Counted from the stretch's first letter, positions 1 to 8,678 are shown. The stretch: DNA of 64,000 nt from Saprospiraceae bacterium (GCA_019187225.1 JABAQQ010000006.1:62001-126000), one strand, 5' to 3'. The notes: generated by a model from the letters alone, not told the origin. Numbers and translations: made by a program.

Positions 1-2
1 GC

Positions 3-194
3 TGCCTCAACCTCGCTATGCGCTGCCGCAAATTAGGCGTGCCCATCACCACATTCATGATCGCCCGCGACCCCTATCTCGTGCGTTTCGTAGAGGCATT
101 TACGCAGACGAACAACGGCAAGGCGTTTTATTCGAGCCTGCAGGGACTGGGCTCCTTCGTGTTGGAAAATTATAAGAAGAGAAAGCGGAAATAA
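3..194 (+). CDS. VWA domain protein, C-terminal end (partial)
   Basis: The reading frame is open from the window edge and stops at TAA 192-194, giving the last 63 residues of a protein. The sequence (LGVPITTFMIARDPYL, then AFTQTNNGKAFYSSLQGLG and a Lys/Arg-rich tail) resembles the end of von Willebrand factor A domain proteins of the kind partnered with MoxR/Mg-chelatase ATPases, where a beta strand 'TFM..RDPYL' is followed by a helix. The MIDAS-bearing part is outside the window, so the role cannot be judged. A neighbouring MoxR ATPase would be expected to the left. Confidence 0.6.
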   Translation, partial: CLNLAMRCRKLGVPITTFMIARDPYLVRFVEAFTQTNNGKAFYSSLQGLGSFVLENYKKRKRK

Positions 195-201
195 GCACTT
201 A

Positions 202-276
202 GACATTGGACGTTGGACAGCTGGACGTTGGACTTTTAGCCTTGTAAATCAATTATTTAGTCCAACGTCCAATGTC
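202..276. repeat. inverted pair of heptamer-like array (ggacgtt)
   Basis: A perfect 17-bp inverted repeat (202-218 and 260-276) is built of repeated 'ttggacg' units. Further imperfect units (222-234, 291-306) extend the array. It lies between the converging VWA and TauE genes and could end transcription as a stem-loop, but it has the same build as the unit arrays at 4401, 10683, 13832, 26908 and 32976. Confidence 0.8.
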
Positions 277-335
277 CAACGTCTAACTCTCGAACGTCCA
301 ACGTCCGTTTTTTTTCGCAGACCTGAACAACCGGG

Positions 336-1028
336 TCAATGACATTCATACCCCGCTTTCGGCACGGCCGATTCGAACAGCAACAGATCGAGGTGCAGCC
401 CCCTTTGTAAGAGCAATAACCCGGCTAGGGTGAGCAGAATGGGTTGTGCCAATCTTATTTTTTGCCGGATAGAAAAACCGAGCGAGCGGCCGAAAACGCT
501 CACGGTCAGCATCAAAGGCAAGGTTCCCAGCCCAAACAGCGCCATAAAAAGACCTCCCTCTATTCCCCGGCTGGTTGCGATGGCTCCGGCAAGTGCGGCA
601 TACACCATCCCGCAGGGCAACAGGCCGTTGAGCAGACCGACGCCGAATGCAGCGCCATTTGAATTTTGATTCAACAAACGACCGATGCGCAACTGTACGC
701 TCCTGGTGAATCTTCCGAACCCGGGCAAGTTCGTCACCAATTGTTCGAAGCGCCAGGCCATAAATGCCATCGCCAGCATCAACACCCCCGCTCCGATGGA
801 AAGTCCTTGCTGTATCCCGGCCAGCGCAATGCTCTTTCCCAGCAGGCCGAACAACACTCCTAACGCGGCATAGGTCAGAATGCGCCCCGCGTGATAGGTC
901 AGCATTTCACGCAAAACATGCCGCCTCCCCGCTGCATCGAGCGGCAGTGCCAGCATCAGCGGGCCGCACATGCCGACGCAGTGCAGACTAGCGGCAAGAC
1001 CGAGCAGGAGTGGGGTAATCACTGTCAT
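336..1028 (-). CDS. TauE/SafE-like membrane protein of cbb3 cluster
   Basis: This is a 230-residue polytopic inner-membrane protein with about six hydrophobic segments. The motifs LHCVGMCGP near residue 15 and NGLLPCGMVYAAL near residue 134 mark the TauE/SafE family branch found beside cbb3 oxidase genes (the place CcoH/DsbD-like proteins take), where a role in copper or thiol handling during oxidase assembly is suspected. It is the last gene of the cco operon, 80 bp after fixH. The paired Cys in the first helix and Cys-138 are the likely functional residues. The substrate is unknown, and 'sulfite exporter' should not be taken literally. Confidence 0.8.
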   Translation of the reverse strand: MTVITPLLLGLAASLHCVGMCGPLMLALPLDAAGRRHVLREMLTYHAGRILTYAALGVLFGLLGKSIALAGIQQGLSIGAGVLMLAMAFMAWRFEQLVTNLPGFGRFTRSVQLRIGRLLNQNSNGAAFGVGLLNGLLPCGMVYAALAGAIATSRGIEGGLFMALFGLGTLPLMLTVSVFGRSLGFSIRQKIRLAQPILLTLAGLLLLQRGLHLDLLLFESAVPKAGYECH

Positions 1029-1108
1029 GAAACAAGTAATTATCGTTATTGCGTCATCGAGTCGTACTGGTCATTATCAGGGTCATTGGTCAAACAAATA
1101 AAATGACT

Positions 1109-1555
1109 TTAATGACTCTTCATTACGTTAACCGTCGTTTCCCAGAAATACCCTTTTCCGTCGGCTTCCCAGTCGAGTTCGACGCGCCATCTGCCGCTCG
1201 CAAGGTTTGCCGCAGGAATTTCGATTGCATTTGTATTTTCGATCTTCACCGAAAAATCGTCGCGGGTAGTCGCTGAACGGTAGAATTTGGCCGAACCGCC
1301 GGAAACGTTCATACCGGACGGAAACTGAACGGAAATCGTTTTATCCGGAGTATTGAAACGCGCCACCGGAAGATTGGCCAACGTGGATGCGTTTTGTTTT
1401 TTGTCCATCCGCGCCTGGTAATTCAGGTCGAGATCGTAGTAGTTTTTTTGCACCAGACCCGGATCGTGTTGGCGGGAGGCGAACACCACGCCGACCATGC
1501 TCAGCGCGAAAATTCCGTATGCGAGTGCGATGCCGGTTCCCCAGTTGAATTTCAT
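1109..1555 (-). CDS. fixH: FixH/CcoH family cbb3 assembly protein
   Basis: This is a 148-residue single-pass membrane protein. A short cytoplasmic start MKFNWGTG is followed by one transmembrane helix (about residues 7-26) and a periplasmic beta domain ending in WRVELDWEADGKGYFWE. This is the FixH layout, and FixH helps cbb3 oxidase assembly. I chose the ATG at 1555 because an upstream in-frame start adds only a non-conserved Tyr/Thr-rich leader. It follows ccoG by about 60 bp and precedes the TauE/SafE gene, the standard cco order in Bacteroidota. Confidence 0.88.
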   Translation of the reverse strand: MKFNWGTGIALAYGIFALSMVGVVFASRQHDPGLVQKNYYDLDLNYQARMDKKQNASTLANLPVARFNTPDKTISVQFPSGMNVSGGSAKFYRSATTRDDFSVKIENTNAIEIPAANLASGRWRVELDWEADGKGYFWETTVNVMKSH

Positions 1556-1612
1556 TGTATGAGTGTATGAGTATTTGAGTGTTTGAATGAGCACGCTCCT
1601 CTACTGCTACTG

Positions 1613-3148
1613 CTATCTTCCCGGTCCCATGAAGTTGGTATCCACTGCGTCTATTTTTTTCCCTTCGGAAATAACTTCTATCCTGATCGGTGTTTTACGC
1701 CCTTTCAATTGTTCTATCGGCATTTCCAAAAAGAAAGCGCCTTCGATCTTACTCCCTTTTTCAATGCCGGTGGGCGCCTGGCCCACGATCTGAATCACGG
1801 CACCGGGAGTGGCGGTTTTTAGTTCGATGGGCAGGTTTTTGGAGGATTTGTTGAGGAGGGTATAGGTATAAAGATTCGTCAGGTGCGTATCGTCTTTTTG
1901 CTGGTAAAGTTGCCCCGGCGAACGCAAAATGATGGTCTCTATTACACCGCGCCGTGCGATCAGGAATACGTCGAGTGCGATCAGGGCGAGCAGCACTGCC
2001 GTGTAGGCATAGACCCGTGTGGTAAAAATTTTGCGGCGACCCGACTCGATGCCTGTCATGGAGTCGTAGCGGATAAGGCCGCGCGGTTTGCCGATCTTTT
2101 CCATTACGGCATCGCAGGCGTCCATGCAGGCCGTGCAGTTGGTGCACTCAAGTTGTGTTCCATTGCGGATGTCAATGCCCGTTGGACACACGGCGATACA
2201 GAGTTTGCAATCAATACAATCGCCTGTTTTCAGTGTCGGTGGTTGATTGTGGGTTATCGGCAACGGGTTGCTGACGGCGGCCTGAATTTGATGAACGGGA
2301 TCCCGGTATTCCACCGGTCGCATATCGTCTGCCGTTTGCTGTCCGCCATTTGCCGTTTTTTCTTTTTTTAATTTTCCGCGGGGCTCACCCCGTATGTGGT
2401 CGTAAGCCACCACGATCGAGTCCTTGACCAACAGAACGCCCTGCAAACGGCCATACGGGCAAATCGTGGTACAAACCTGTTCGCGCAGCCGGGCAAATAC
2501 GCCGTAAAAAACCCCTGAGAAAACAAGCATGGCGATAAAACCGCCCCAGTGCTTCGACAAGGGTTCGCTGACGATGGCCAACACCTTATCCATCCCGATG
2601 ATATAGGCCAGAAAATAATTGGAAACCACAACGGCGATGGCGAAGAAGATAGCGTGTTTCAGGGTTTTTTTGCGGATTTTTTCCGGCGTCCAGGGTGCTT
2701 TGTCGAGTTTACGTTGTTCGTTGCCATCGCCTTCTATCCAATATTCAATTTTGCGGAAAAACATTTCCATAAACACCGTTTGCGGACATACCCAGCCGCA
2801 AAACAACCTGCCGTACACCACTGTGAACAAAATGATGAACACAATGAACGTGAGCATGGCCAGTCCGAAGAGGTGGAAATCCTGAGGTGTGAACAACAAT
2901 CCGAACAAAACGAATTTCCGCTCCAGCACGTTGAACAAAAGGAATTGTTCGCCGTCCACCTTGATGAACGGCATGCCGAGAAAAATAATCAAAAAGGCCA
3001 CACTTACCCAAGTGCGCCAGCGATAGAACCGACCGGATGGTTTTTTCGGGTATAGCCAGATGCGTTTGCCCTGTTGGTCCACCGTTGCGATGTGGTCGCG
3101 ATACTCTTCGGTGTCTTCTACGACTTGGTTGATAAACTCCTTGTTCAT
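1613..3148 (-). CDS. ccoG: cytochrome c oxidase accessory protein CcoG
   Basis: This 511-residue membrane ferredoxin is implicated in copper reduction during cbb3 maturation. It has several transmembrane segments (about 28-48, 85-112, 160-180, 200-220), the conserved CGWVCPQTVF motif near residue 125, and two 4Fe-4S motifs (GDCIDCKLCIAVCPTG and LECTNCTACMDACD) near residues 303-345, followed by an IG-fold C-terminal domain. Residues of about 259-300, between the KLKKEK stretch and the ferredoxin domain, are not part of the family core. They contain repeat-like runs (TANGGQQTADD, PITHNQPPT) and look like an in-frame repeat insertion. Confidence 0.95.
   Translation of the reverse strand: MNKEFINQVVEDTEEYRDHIATVDQQGKRIWLYPKKPSGRFYRWRTWVSVAFLIIFLGMPFIKVDGEQFLLFNVLERKFVLFGLLFTPQDFHLFGLAMLTFIVFIILFTVVYGRLFCGWVCPQTVFMEMFFRKIEYWIEGDGNEQRKLDKAPWTPEKIRKKTLKHAIFFAIAVVVSNYFLAYIIGMDKVLAIVSEPLSKHWGGFIAMLVFSGVFYGVFARLREQVCTTICPYGRLQGVLLVKDSIVVAYDHIRGEPRGKLKKEKTANGGQQTADDMRPVEYRDPVHQIQAAVSNPLPITHNQPPTLKTGDCIDCKLCIAVCPTGIDIRNGTQLECTNCTACMDACDAVMEKIGKPRGLIRYDSMTGIESGRRKIFTTRVYAYTAVLLALIALDVFLIARRGVIETIILRSPGQLYQQKDDTHLTNLYTYTLLNKSSKNLPIELKTATPGAVIQIVGQAPTGIEKGSKIEGAFFLEMPIEQLKGRKTPIRIEVISEGKKIDAVDTNFMGPGR
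2230..2372 (-). repeat. in-frame repeat-like insertion in ccoG
   Basis: This stretch of the ccoG reading frame consists partly of degenerate short units (minus strand: acggcaaatggcggacagca and similar), which translate to TANGGQQTADD and PITHNQPPT. It separates two well-conserved blocks of the protein that normally lie close together. The edges are approximate. Confidence 0.55.
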
Positions 3149-3227
3149 TTTTCACCAAACATGTTGATGGCGGCAGCCTGTCGCCGGAAGTACGCTTTCC
3201 GGTCGGCTGCCGCCAAAAAAATTATTG

Positions 3228-4181
3228 CTACTTGGAGCCGGGGGCTTCCGTCTCCTGAGGCGTTGCCGAATCCTGCTGCGCATCCTCCTTCCAGATGGTA
3301 CCTTGTGGCGCCTTCGGATTGGGCGGGTTGGTGCCTTTAAGCGTCAGGATATAACTCCCGACCTTTTGCATATCGGCAGGTTTTAATTGCGCTTGCCAGG
3401 AGATCATGCCTTTTTCCGGCACTCCATATTTGATGGTTTTAAAAATATTTTTAATGCCGCCGCCGTGTATCCAGTATTCATCGGTGAAATTAGGACCAAC
3501 GGTGCCTTCGCCTTGCTGGCCGTGGCAAGCAGCGCAAACGTTTTTATAGATCAATTCGCCTTCACCCAACGAGGTGGCATCGGTAAGCGCGGTTACATTG
3601 GTTTCGTCAATGGCGGCGGCTTTACCGGACACCGCTGCAGCGATTTCTTTTTTGGCTTCTTCCACCTCCGTTTTATATTCTTCTTCGGAGGAAGGCCCGT
3701 CGCCTCCCCAATGGTAGTAATACATATAACCGACTGCCCAAATGATGGTCAGAATGAACATATTGACCCACCACGGCGGCAGGCGGTTGTCGAGTTCGCG
3801 AATACCGTCGTATCCGTGGTCGAGGGTGATCTCACCCTCGCGCTCGATGGGTACGGCGTCCTCCCAGTATTTTTTGCGGATTTTTGTCCAGAATGTATTA
3901 CTGGCAGCTTCAGCGGTTTCTGCCTGTAATGTCACACCGCTTTTCTGCGCTTCGAGCGATACCACTCTTTTGTATAAGAATTGGTTGACTTTGATGATGT
4001 AGATCATGGCCACGACAAAGAGAGACGCGCCGGCAATGGCGAGGATCATGGTCATGATATCGGGTAATTGCTGGGCAGCATCAACCGGGCTCGCAGTCGT
4101 CGCCACCTGCGATGCCTGGCTCCAACCGGTAAAGGTGTCGGCCAACAATAAGATAACGAGCAGATATTTTTTTGATTTCAT
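3228..4181 (-). CDS. ccoP: cbb3 oxidase cytochrome c subunit CcoP
   Basis: This 317-residue membrane-anchored cytochrome c carries electrons to the cbb3 oxidase. It has an N-terminal hydrophobic segment, a second helix near residue 45, the CcoP N-terminal region (LDHGYDGIRELDNRLPPWW) with a third helix, and one c-type domain with the haem motif CAACH near residue 213 and a likely distal Met in KGMISWQ. Only one CxxCH motif is present, whereas proteobacterial CcoP has two. It lies 40 bp after ccoQ and 79 bp before ccoG. Confidence 0.93.
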   Translation of the reverse strand: MKSKKYLLVILLLADTFTGWSQASQVATTASPVDAAQQLPDIMTMILAIAGASLFVVAMIYIIKVNQFLYKRVVSLEAQKSGVTLQAETAEAASNTFWTKIRKKYWEDAVPIEREGEITLDHGYDGIRELDNRLPPWWVNMFILTIIWAVGYMYYYHWGGDGPSSEEEYKTEVEEAKKEIAAAVSGKAAAIDETNVTALTDATSLGEGELIYKNVCAACHGQQGEGTVGPNFTDEYWIHGGGIKNIFKTIKYGVPEKGMISWQAQLKPADMQKVGSYILTLKGTNPPNPKAPQGTIWKEDAQQDSATPQETEAPGSK

Positions 4182-4220
4182 TTTTCCAAAAAATTGAAAA
4201 ACAGGAAATTAGGTGAATTT

Positions 4221-4379
4221 TTAATCTTCTAAGGGCAAATTGGCCATGCGCTGCATGTCTTCTTTCCGGGAAAAAAAAGCCCGGATCGCAGCAAAGCAAA
4301 AAGTGCCGAAAAAAAGCAGCAGCGTGGCAATGCCGAACCACTGAATGCCTTCTACGGATTGAAGCAGGTATTTGTACAT
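4221..4379 (-). CDS. ccoQ: CcoQ-like small membrane subunit
   Basis: A 52-residue protein starts at ATG 4379 and stops at TAA 4221-4223. It has one transmembrane helix (GIATLLLFFGTFCFAAIRAFF) and a charged tail with SRKEDMQRMANLPLED. Its size, position between ccoNO and ccoP, and tail ending in 'LPL-acid' fit CcoQ/FixQ, which stabilises the cbb3 complex. The identification rests mainly on position and layout. Confidence 0.8.
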   Translation of the reverse strand: MYKYLLQSVEGIQWFGIATLLLFFGTFCFAAIRAFFSRKEDMQRMANLPLED

Positions 4380-4400
4380 GACAGAAGAGTTATTTAAGAG

Positions 4401-4487
4401 TTGTTGGTTGTTGGTTGTTGGTTATTCAATAACAGACATTGAATCACATTTAATGGCCAGTAACCAATAACCAACAACCAATAACCA
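4401..4487. repeat. inverted pair of ggttgtt-type units
   Basis: A left arm of repeated 'ttgttgg' units (4401-4426) is matched by the inverse (taaccaataaccaacaacca, 4461-4487) after a loop of about 35 bases. It sits between ccoNO and ccoQ in the cco operon, so the transcript would carry a long hairpin at this junction. It may protect or separate the ccoNO mRNA segment. Confidence 0.8.
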
Positions 4488-4492
4488 AATTA

Positions 4493-6625
4493 TTATTGAT
4501 TGGCCGTCGGCTGCGCTTTGATATCGGTGCCGAGGCGTTGCAGATAAGCGATGATGGCAACCATTTCCGTTTTTTCCACGCCCTCGTCCTTTACGCCCTG
4601 ACCCGCGAGATTTTTCGCTACTTTCCGGGCTTGTTCTTCTGCGTTGCTGACCGCATATTTTTCAAAATCGCGGGGATATGGCGTTCCGAGTTTGCGCAAC
4701 GCCGTAATCTTGGCAGGCAGATCGCTCAGATCGAGCGGCTGTTCCACTAAGTGCGGATAGGCGGGCATGATGGAGCCCGGCGACATGGAAGTCGGGTCAA
4801 TCATGTGGTTGTAATGCCAGCTGTCCGGGTATTTACCGCCTTCGCGCATCAAATCCGGGCCGGTGCGTTTACTGCCCCAGAGGAACGGCCGGTCGTAGAT
4901 GTATTCGCCTGATTTCGAATATTCGCCATAGCGCTCTGTTTCATCGCGGAACGGCCGGATCATTTGCGAGTGACAACCCACGCATCCTTCGCGGACATAA
5001 ATGTCGCGGCCGGTGAGTTCGAGGGGGGTATACGGTTGTACCGTCGAGATCTTCGGCACCTGGCTTTCGATGAATACCATCGGGACGATCTGCACGATAC
5101 CGCCGATCGCGATGAGGATCGTGCTCCAGAGCAACATTTGCATCGGGCGGCCTTCGATCCAGCGGTGCCAGTATTCGCCGGCGACCGGCGCCACGCGGCG
5201 TTCGCGCGCAGGCGCTTCAGCGTCTTCATTGGCAAGGAAAGTACCCTGTTGCGCCGTTTTGACCAGGTTATACACACCGAGCAGGATACCGGTGAAGAAC
5301 ATGGTGCCTCCGATGGCACGCATCGCATACATCGGCATGATCTGCGTCACCGTATCTAGGAAATTGCCCCACGCCAGCGTGCCTTCGGGTGTGAACTCTT
5401 TCCACATCAGCGCCTGCGTCCAGCCGGCCCAGTACAACGGAACGGCGTACACAATAATACCGAGCGTACCGAGCCAGAAATGGATATTGGCCAGGTTGGT
5501 GGAATACAATTGGGTGCGGTACATCCGTGGCCAGAGCCAGTACAAGGCGCCGAAGGTCAGGAAACCGTTCCATCCAAGCGCTCCGACATGCACGTGCGCG
5601 ATGGTCCAGTCGGTGAAGTGGCTGATGGCATTCACCGATTTGATCGAAAGCATCGGCCCTTCAAAAGTAGCCATACCGTAGGCGGTCACGGCTACGACCA
5701 TGAATTTGAGCACGGGATCCTGTCGCACCCGGTCCCATGCACCGCGCAAGGTGAGCAGGCCGTTCAGCATACCTCCCCACGACGGCGCAATCAGCATGAT
5801 GGAGAATACCGTGCCCAGTGATTGCACCCAGTCGGGCAGCGAAGAATACAACAAGTGGTGTGGCCCTGCCCAGATATAAATGAAAATCAGCGCCCAGAAG
5901 TGAATGATAGACAATTTATAAGAATAGACCGGGCGGTTGGCAGCTTTCGGCAGGAAGTAATACATCATGCCGAGATAAGGTGTGGTAAGAAAAAATGCCA
6001 CCGCATTGTGACCATACCACCACTGCACCAGTGCCTCCTGTACTCCTGAAAACAAAGGATAACTCTGCGTGAACGTTACCGGCAGCTCGAAGCTCCGCAC
6101 AATATGCAGCACGGCTACTGTGACCCAGGTAGCGATGTAAAACCATATCGCCACATAGAGGTGATTTTCCCGCCGCTTGATGATGGTACCGAACATGTTG
6201 ACGCCGAAAATCACCCATATTAACGCAATAAGGATGTCGAGTGGCCAAATCAACTCGGCATACTCGCCGCTCGTGGTAAGGCCCATCGGTAGCGATACCG
6301 CCGCGCAGGCAATGATGATCTGCCATCCCCAGAAATGGATCCACGAAAGGGTATCACTCCACATGCGCGCTTTCAACAGGCGCTGCAGCGAATAATACAC
6401 GCCCATAAAAATACCGTTGCCCACAAATGCGAATATCACCGCATTGGTGTGCAATGGACGCAAACGCCCGAAGGTCATCCACGGACCAAGGTTGAGGGAA
6501 GGATAAATAAGCTGTAAGGCGATGATCAGCCCTACCAGCATCCCCACAACGCCGAAGACGAATGAGGCAATGCCAAACGCCCGGACAATTTTGTTGTCGT
6601 ACTGAAATTGTTGAATATTGCTCAT
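4493..6625 (-). CDS. ccoNO: cbb3 cytochrome c oxidase, fused CcoN-CcoO
   Basis: This 710-residue fusion of the catalytic haem-copper subunit I (about residues 1-470, twelve or so helices) and the monohaem cytochrome c subunit II (about 500-700) is typical of Bacteroidota. Subunit I shows metal-ligand His segments (LHTNAVIFAFVGNG, YGHNAVAFFLTTPYLG, WAGPHHLLYSSLPDW, DWTIAHVHVGALGWNG). Subunit II shows CVGCHSQMIRP near residue 546. It reduces O2 to water with proton pumping in the inner membrane at low oxygen. It is the second gene of the operon, 23 bp after ccoS. Confidence 0.97.
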   Translation of the reverse strand: MSNIQQFQYDNKIVRAFGIASFVFGVVGMLVGLIIALQLIYPSLNLGPWMTFGRLRPLHTNAVIFAFVGNGIFMGVYYSLQRLLKARMWSDTLSWIHFWGWQIIIACAAVSLPMGLTTSGEYAELIWPLDILIALIWVIFGVNMFGTIIKRRENHLYVAIWFYIATWVTVAVLHIVRSFELPVTFTQSYPLFSGVQEALVQWWYGHNAVAFFLTTPYLGMMYYFLPKAANRPVYSYKLSIIHFWALIFIYIWAGPHHLLYSSLPDWVQSLGTVFSIMLIAPSWGGMLNGLLTLRGAWDRVRQDPVLKFMVVAVTAYGMATFEGPMLSIKSVNAISHFTDWTIAHVHVGALGWNGFLTFGALYWLWPRMYRTQLYSTNLANIHFWLGTLGIIVYAVPLYWAGWTQALMWKEFTPEGTLAWGNFLDTVTQIMPMYAMRAIGGTMFFTGILLGVYNLVKTAQQGTFLANEDAEAPARERRVAPVAGEYWHRWIEGRPMQMLLWSTILIAIGGIVQIVPMVFIESQVPKISTVQPYTPLELTGRDIYVREGCVGCHSQMIRPFRDETERYGEYSKSGEYIYDRPFLWGSKRTGPDLMREGGKYPDSWHYNHMIDPTSMSPGSIMPAYPHLVEQPLDLSDLPAKITALRKLGTPYPRDFEKYAVSNAEEQARKVAKNLAGQGVKDEGVEKTEMVAIIAYLQRLGTDIKAQPTANQ

Positions 6626-6648
6626 AAAGAGAGAGTTAAGTCAGTTCT

Positions 6649-6837
6649 TTATTTTGTCGTCTGATTTGTCGCAGTCGAACCTTCTTCTTCCGCAGGTGTC
6701 TTATCGTCAAATAATATCCGCACCGAAGGCGTGTAATCATCGTCGAACTGGCCGTTTCTCGCCGCCCACAGGTAGACGAGCAGGAATCCTGCCGCCAGCA
6801 GTAGGCTGATGAGAATAAGTAGGAGCATGATCTTCAT
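6649..6837 (-). CDS. ccoS: cbb3 oxidase maturation protein CcoS
   Basis: This 62-residue protein has one N-terminal transmembrane helix followed by the CcoS signature WAARNGQFDDDYTPSVRILF. CcoS is needed for cofactor insertion into cbb3 oxidase. The start at ATG 6837 puts the helix at the N terminus; a longer upstream open frame is not conserved. It is the first gene of the cco operon. In many genomes ccoI lies just upstream of ccoS, but here ccoI is at 26.4-29.0 kb. Confidence 0.9.
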   Translation of the reverse strand: MKIMLLLILISLLLAAGFLLVYLWAARNGQFDDDYTPSVRILFDDKTPAEEEGSTATNQTTK

Positions 6838-6973
6838 GATAGCCGCAGATTGTAGTGTCAAAATCGGGCACAAGATGCGAAGGGGGGAAGCGGCGGGCAG
6901 ATGACGAATATCAGGGTGGGTGATGATTTTTGTCGGTATACCACAAATCAAACCTTTTAATGGTATTGATCCC

Positions 6974-7004
6974 TTGACAATAGCCCGGATAAAGGCTACT
7001 TTTG
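6974..7004 (+). promoter_or_regulatory. promoter, TTG-N20-TAcTTTTG
   Basis: TTG at 6974-6976 and TACTTTTG at 6997-7004, 20 bases apart, match the Bacteroidota sigma-A promoter (TTG-N19-TAnnTTTG). It would start transcription about 85 bases before the small gene at 7097. Confidence 0.6.
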
Positions 7005-7096
7005 TAGCCACAAAGCGTCGCGCTGAAAAACAACATGCCGCATGACTCATGTTTGGCAAGATTAATCCATTCTGTTCATTTCAAAAACCGTTGACT

Positions 7097-7384
7097 ATGA
7101 AAGCGATGCAGCAGAATTTGACCGATTGGCTGCGCGGGGAGGCGCATACCATTGCAGGACAACCTTTTAAAATGGGCAATTGCTCCTGTGTGCCGGTAGC
7201 TCCCGAAAACCAAAGAGACGAAGCGTTGCCGGTAGGTTTCTTAGTGACCCGTGGTGCGGATGTTGCCTATGTAGCCGCCCAAACGCCGGATGGAGAACGG
7301 ATGATGACAGCCTGGGAAAAACAGCGTTTCTTCGAAACGACAGTCGAAAAAGAAACCCTCCCGGCAGAGTATTGGTATGGCTGA
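7097..7384 (+). CDS. small protein of unknown function
   Basis: This is a 95-residue soluble protein with no transmembrane or signal segment (FKMGNCSCVPVAPENQRDE, VGFLVTRGADVAYVAAQTPD). I do not recognise the family. ATG 7097 is preferred over an upstream 7049 start because the promoter and spacing favour it. It converges on the Rrf2 gene with only 3 bp between stops, so it is probably single-gene transcribed. A C-terminal WYG end and two close Cys residues (CSC) are the only notable points. Confidence 0.6.
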   Translation: MKAMQQNLTDWLRGEAHTIAGQPFKMGNCSCVPVAPENQRDEALPVGFLVTRGADVAYVAAQTPDGERMMTAWEKQRFFETTVEKETLPAEYWYG

Positions 7385-7387
7385 GCA

Positions 7388-7819
7388 TCAGCGGGCCAGG
7401 TAAATTTCACCTGCCCGGATTTCATCAACCAAGGTGCGTATCTTTTTGCTGGAGAGTGCCTGCAACATGCCGTTGCGGCAGGCGGCGAAGTCGTTGTGCA
7501 AGGGGCAGGGATGCTCGGTATTACAGCGTTTGATGCCCAAAGCGCACTGGCTGAAGACCAGATTTCCGTCCGTGATCTTCAGAATTTGAATGAGCGAAGT
7601 GTCGAGGGTTGATCCATTGGTAAAAAATCCGCCGCTGGGCCCTTTTATGGAATCGAGGATTCCATGCCTTACCATTTCCTGCATGATCTTACCGAGAAAA
7701 TAGTACGGGATATCGAGATATTGCGATAAATCCAGCAGGCTCACCTTTTTCCCATCATTCCCATGAATGGCCACATATGTAATGGCGCGAAGGGCGTAGC
7801 CAAATGTTTTGGAGAACAT
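7388..7819 (-). CDS. Rrf2 family regulator with Fe-S cysteines
   Basis: This 143-residue DNA-binding regulator has an N-terminal winged helix (YALRAITYVAIHG, recognition region YFLGKIMQEMVRHGIL) and the Rrf2 wing with KGPSGGFF. Three cysteines in CALGIKRCNTEHPC match the NsrR/IscR-like cluster-binding loop, so it probably senses NO, O2 or redox state through an iron-sulfur cluster. Its position between the cbb3 operon and the nos cluster suggests it controls one or both, but no operator was identified. Confidence 0.88.
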   Translation of the reverse strand: MFSKTFGYALRAITYVAIHGNDGKKVSLLDLSQYLDIPYYFLGKIMQEMVRHGILDSIKGPSGGFFTNGSTLDTSLIQILKITDGNLVFSQCALGIKRCNTEHPCPLHNDFAACRNGMLQALSSKKIRTLVDEIRAGEIYLAR

Positions 7820-7961
7820 GAGTCAGATGTGATTGAAATATAGATTTTTTCCGATGCGTACTTAAGACTTTAAAGGTAAAAAGAGTCGTGCATCTTCAAT
7901 AGATGACGCAAATCAAATGCCGGACTGACTTCCCTCATCCGTTTGCCTCAGTGGTTCCCGA

Positions 7962-7999
7962 TACTTTTGCGGGGAAAAGACAGAAATCTCTTACATTTG
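7962..7999 (+). promoter_or_regulatory. promoter elements upstream of cytochrome c/nos genes
   Basis: Two TAnnTTTG elements occur, TACTTTTG at 7962-7969 and TACATTTG at 7992-7999. The latter has TTG (7967-7969) 22 bases upstream. They precede the cytochrome c gene at 8057 and are the best candidates for the nos cluster promoter. No clear FNR-type palindrome was seen nearby. Confidence 0.5.
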
Positions 8000-8056
8000 C
8001 GGTGATAAAGACACAGAACTCTTTTTTTCTTTCGTTCACAAACACCATTATTCATT

Positions 8057-8524
8057 ATGTCCGGCAAAACAACTTTCCTTGCTGCTCTTCTTATGATTGC
8101 CTTTCTTGCCTGCACTTCGCGAAAAGAAGCCGAAGATGCTGCAAAAAAATCACCAACCCCCTCCGAAGCCGCCACTCCGCAACCTGAAGTGCACGGAACG
8201 GAAGTCAAAACCGTAGAACTCACCAATCCGCTCAACAAAGAATGGGTCACCGCCGGCAAAGGCATTTACGATACCAAATGCCTCGCGTGCCACAAACTTA
8301 CCAACGAAAAATTAGTTGGCCCGGGCTGGGCAGGCGTCACCAAACGCCGCGAACCGGTATGGCTGATAAACATGATCACCAATGTGGATATGATGCTTGC
8401 GACCGATGCCGAAGCCCAAAAAATGCTCGAAGAATGTCTTGTGCGGATGCCTAATCAAAACGTAACGCAAGAAGACGCGCGCAAGATCATTGAATTCATG
8501 CGGGAGAATGACGGAGAGAAATAA
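8057..8524 (+). CDS. c-type cytochrome lipoprotein of nos cluster
   Basis: This 155-residue protein has a lipoprotein signal peptide (hydrophobic run then AFLACTS, lipidated Cys near residue 19), a Ser/Pro/Glu-rich spacer and a monohaem c domain with CLACH near residue 76 and candidate distal Met residues (MMLATDAEAQKMLEE). It is placed directly before nosZ, as in other Sec-type nos clusters, where such cytochromes are thought to deliver electrons to NosZ. It acts at the periplasmic face. Confidence 0.88.
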   Translation: MSGKTTFLAALLMIAFLACTSRKEAEDAAKKSPTPSEAATPQPEVHGTEVKTVELTNPLNKEWVTAGKGIYDTKCLACHKLTNEKLVGPGWAGVTKRREPVWLINMITNVDMMLATDAEAQKMLEECLVRMPNQNVTQEDARKIIEFMRENDGEK

Positions 8525-8678
8525 GTCGAAACAAAGTAGGCAACTCTTCATATTCCCACAATTCCTCTAAAAGTCCATCGCTCATGCGCAACGCCGGCTG
8601 CCAGTCTGCGTAAATGGTTTCTACGCCCGTTAGAGTCGGCACTGCGCTTTCCAAATATTTCAAAATCAATTCTTTTTT

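Noticed and set aside
6960-6982. FNR/CRP-type box (ttgatcccttgacaa)
   Set aside because: Only one half matches TTGAT-N4-ATCAA; the TTG is better explained as the upstream element of the promoter at 6974-7004.
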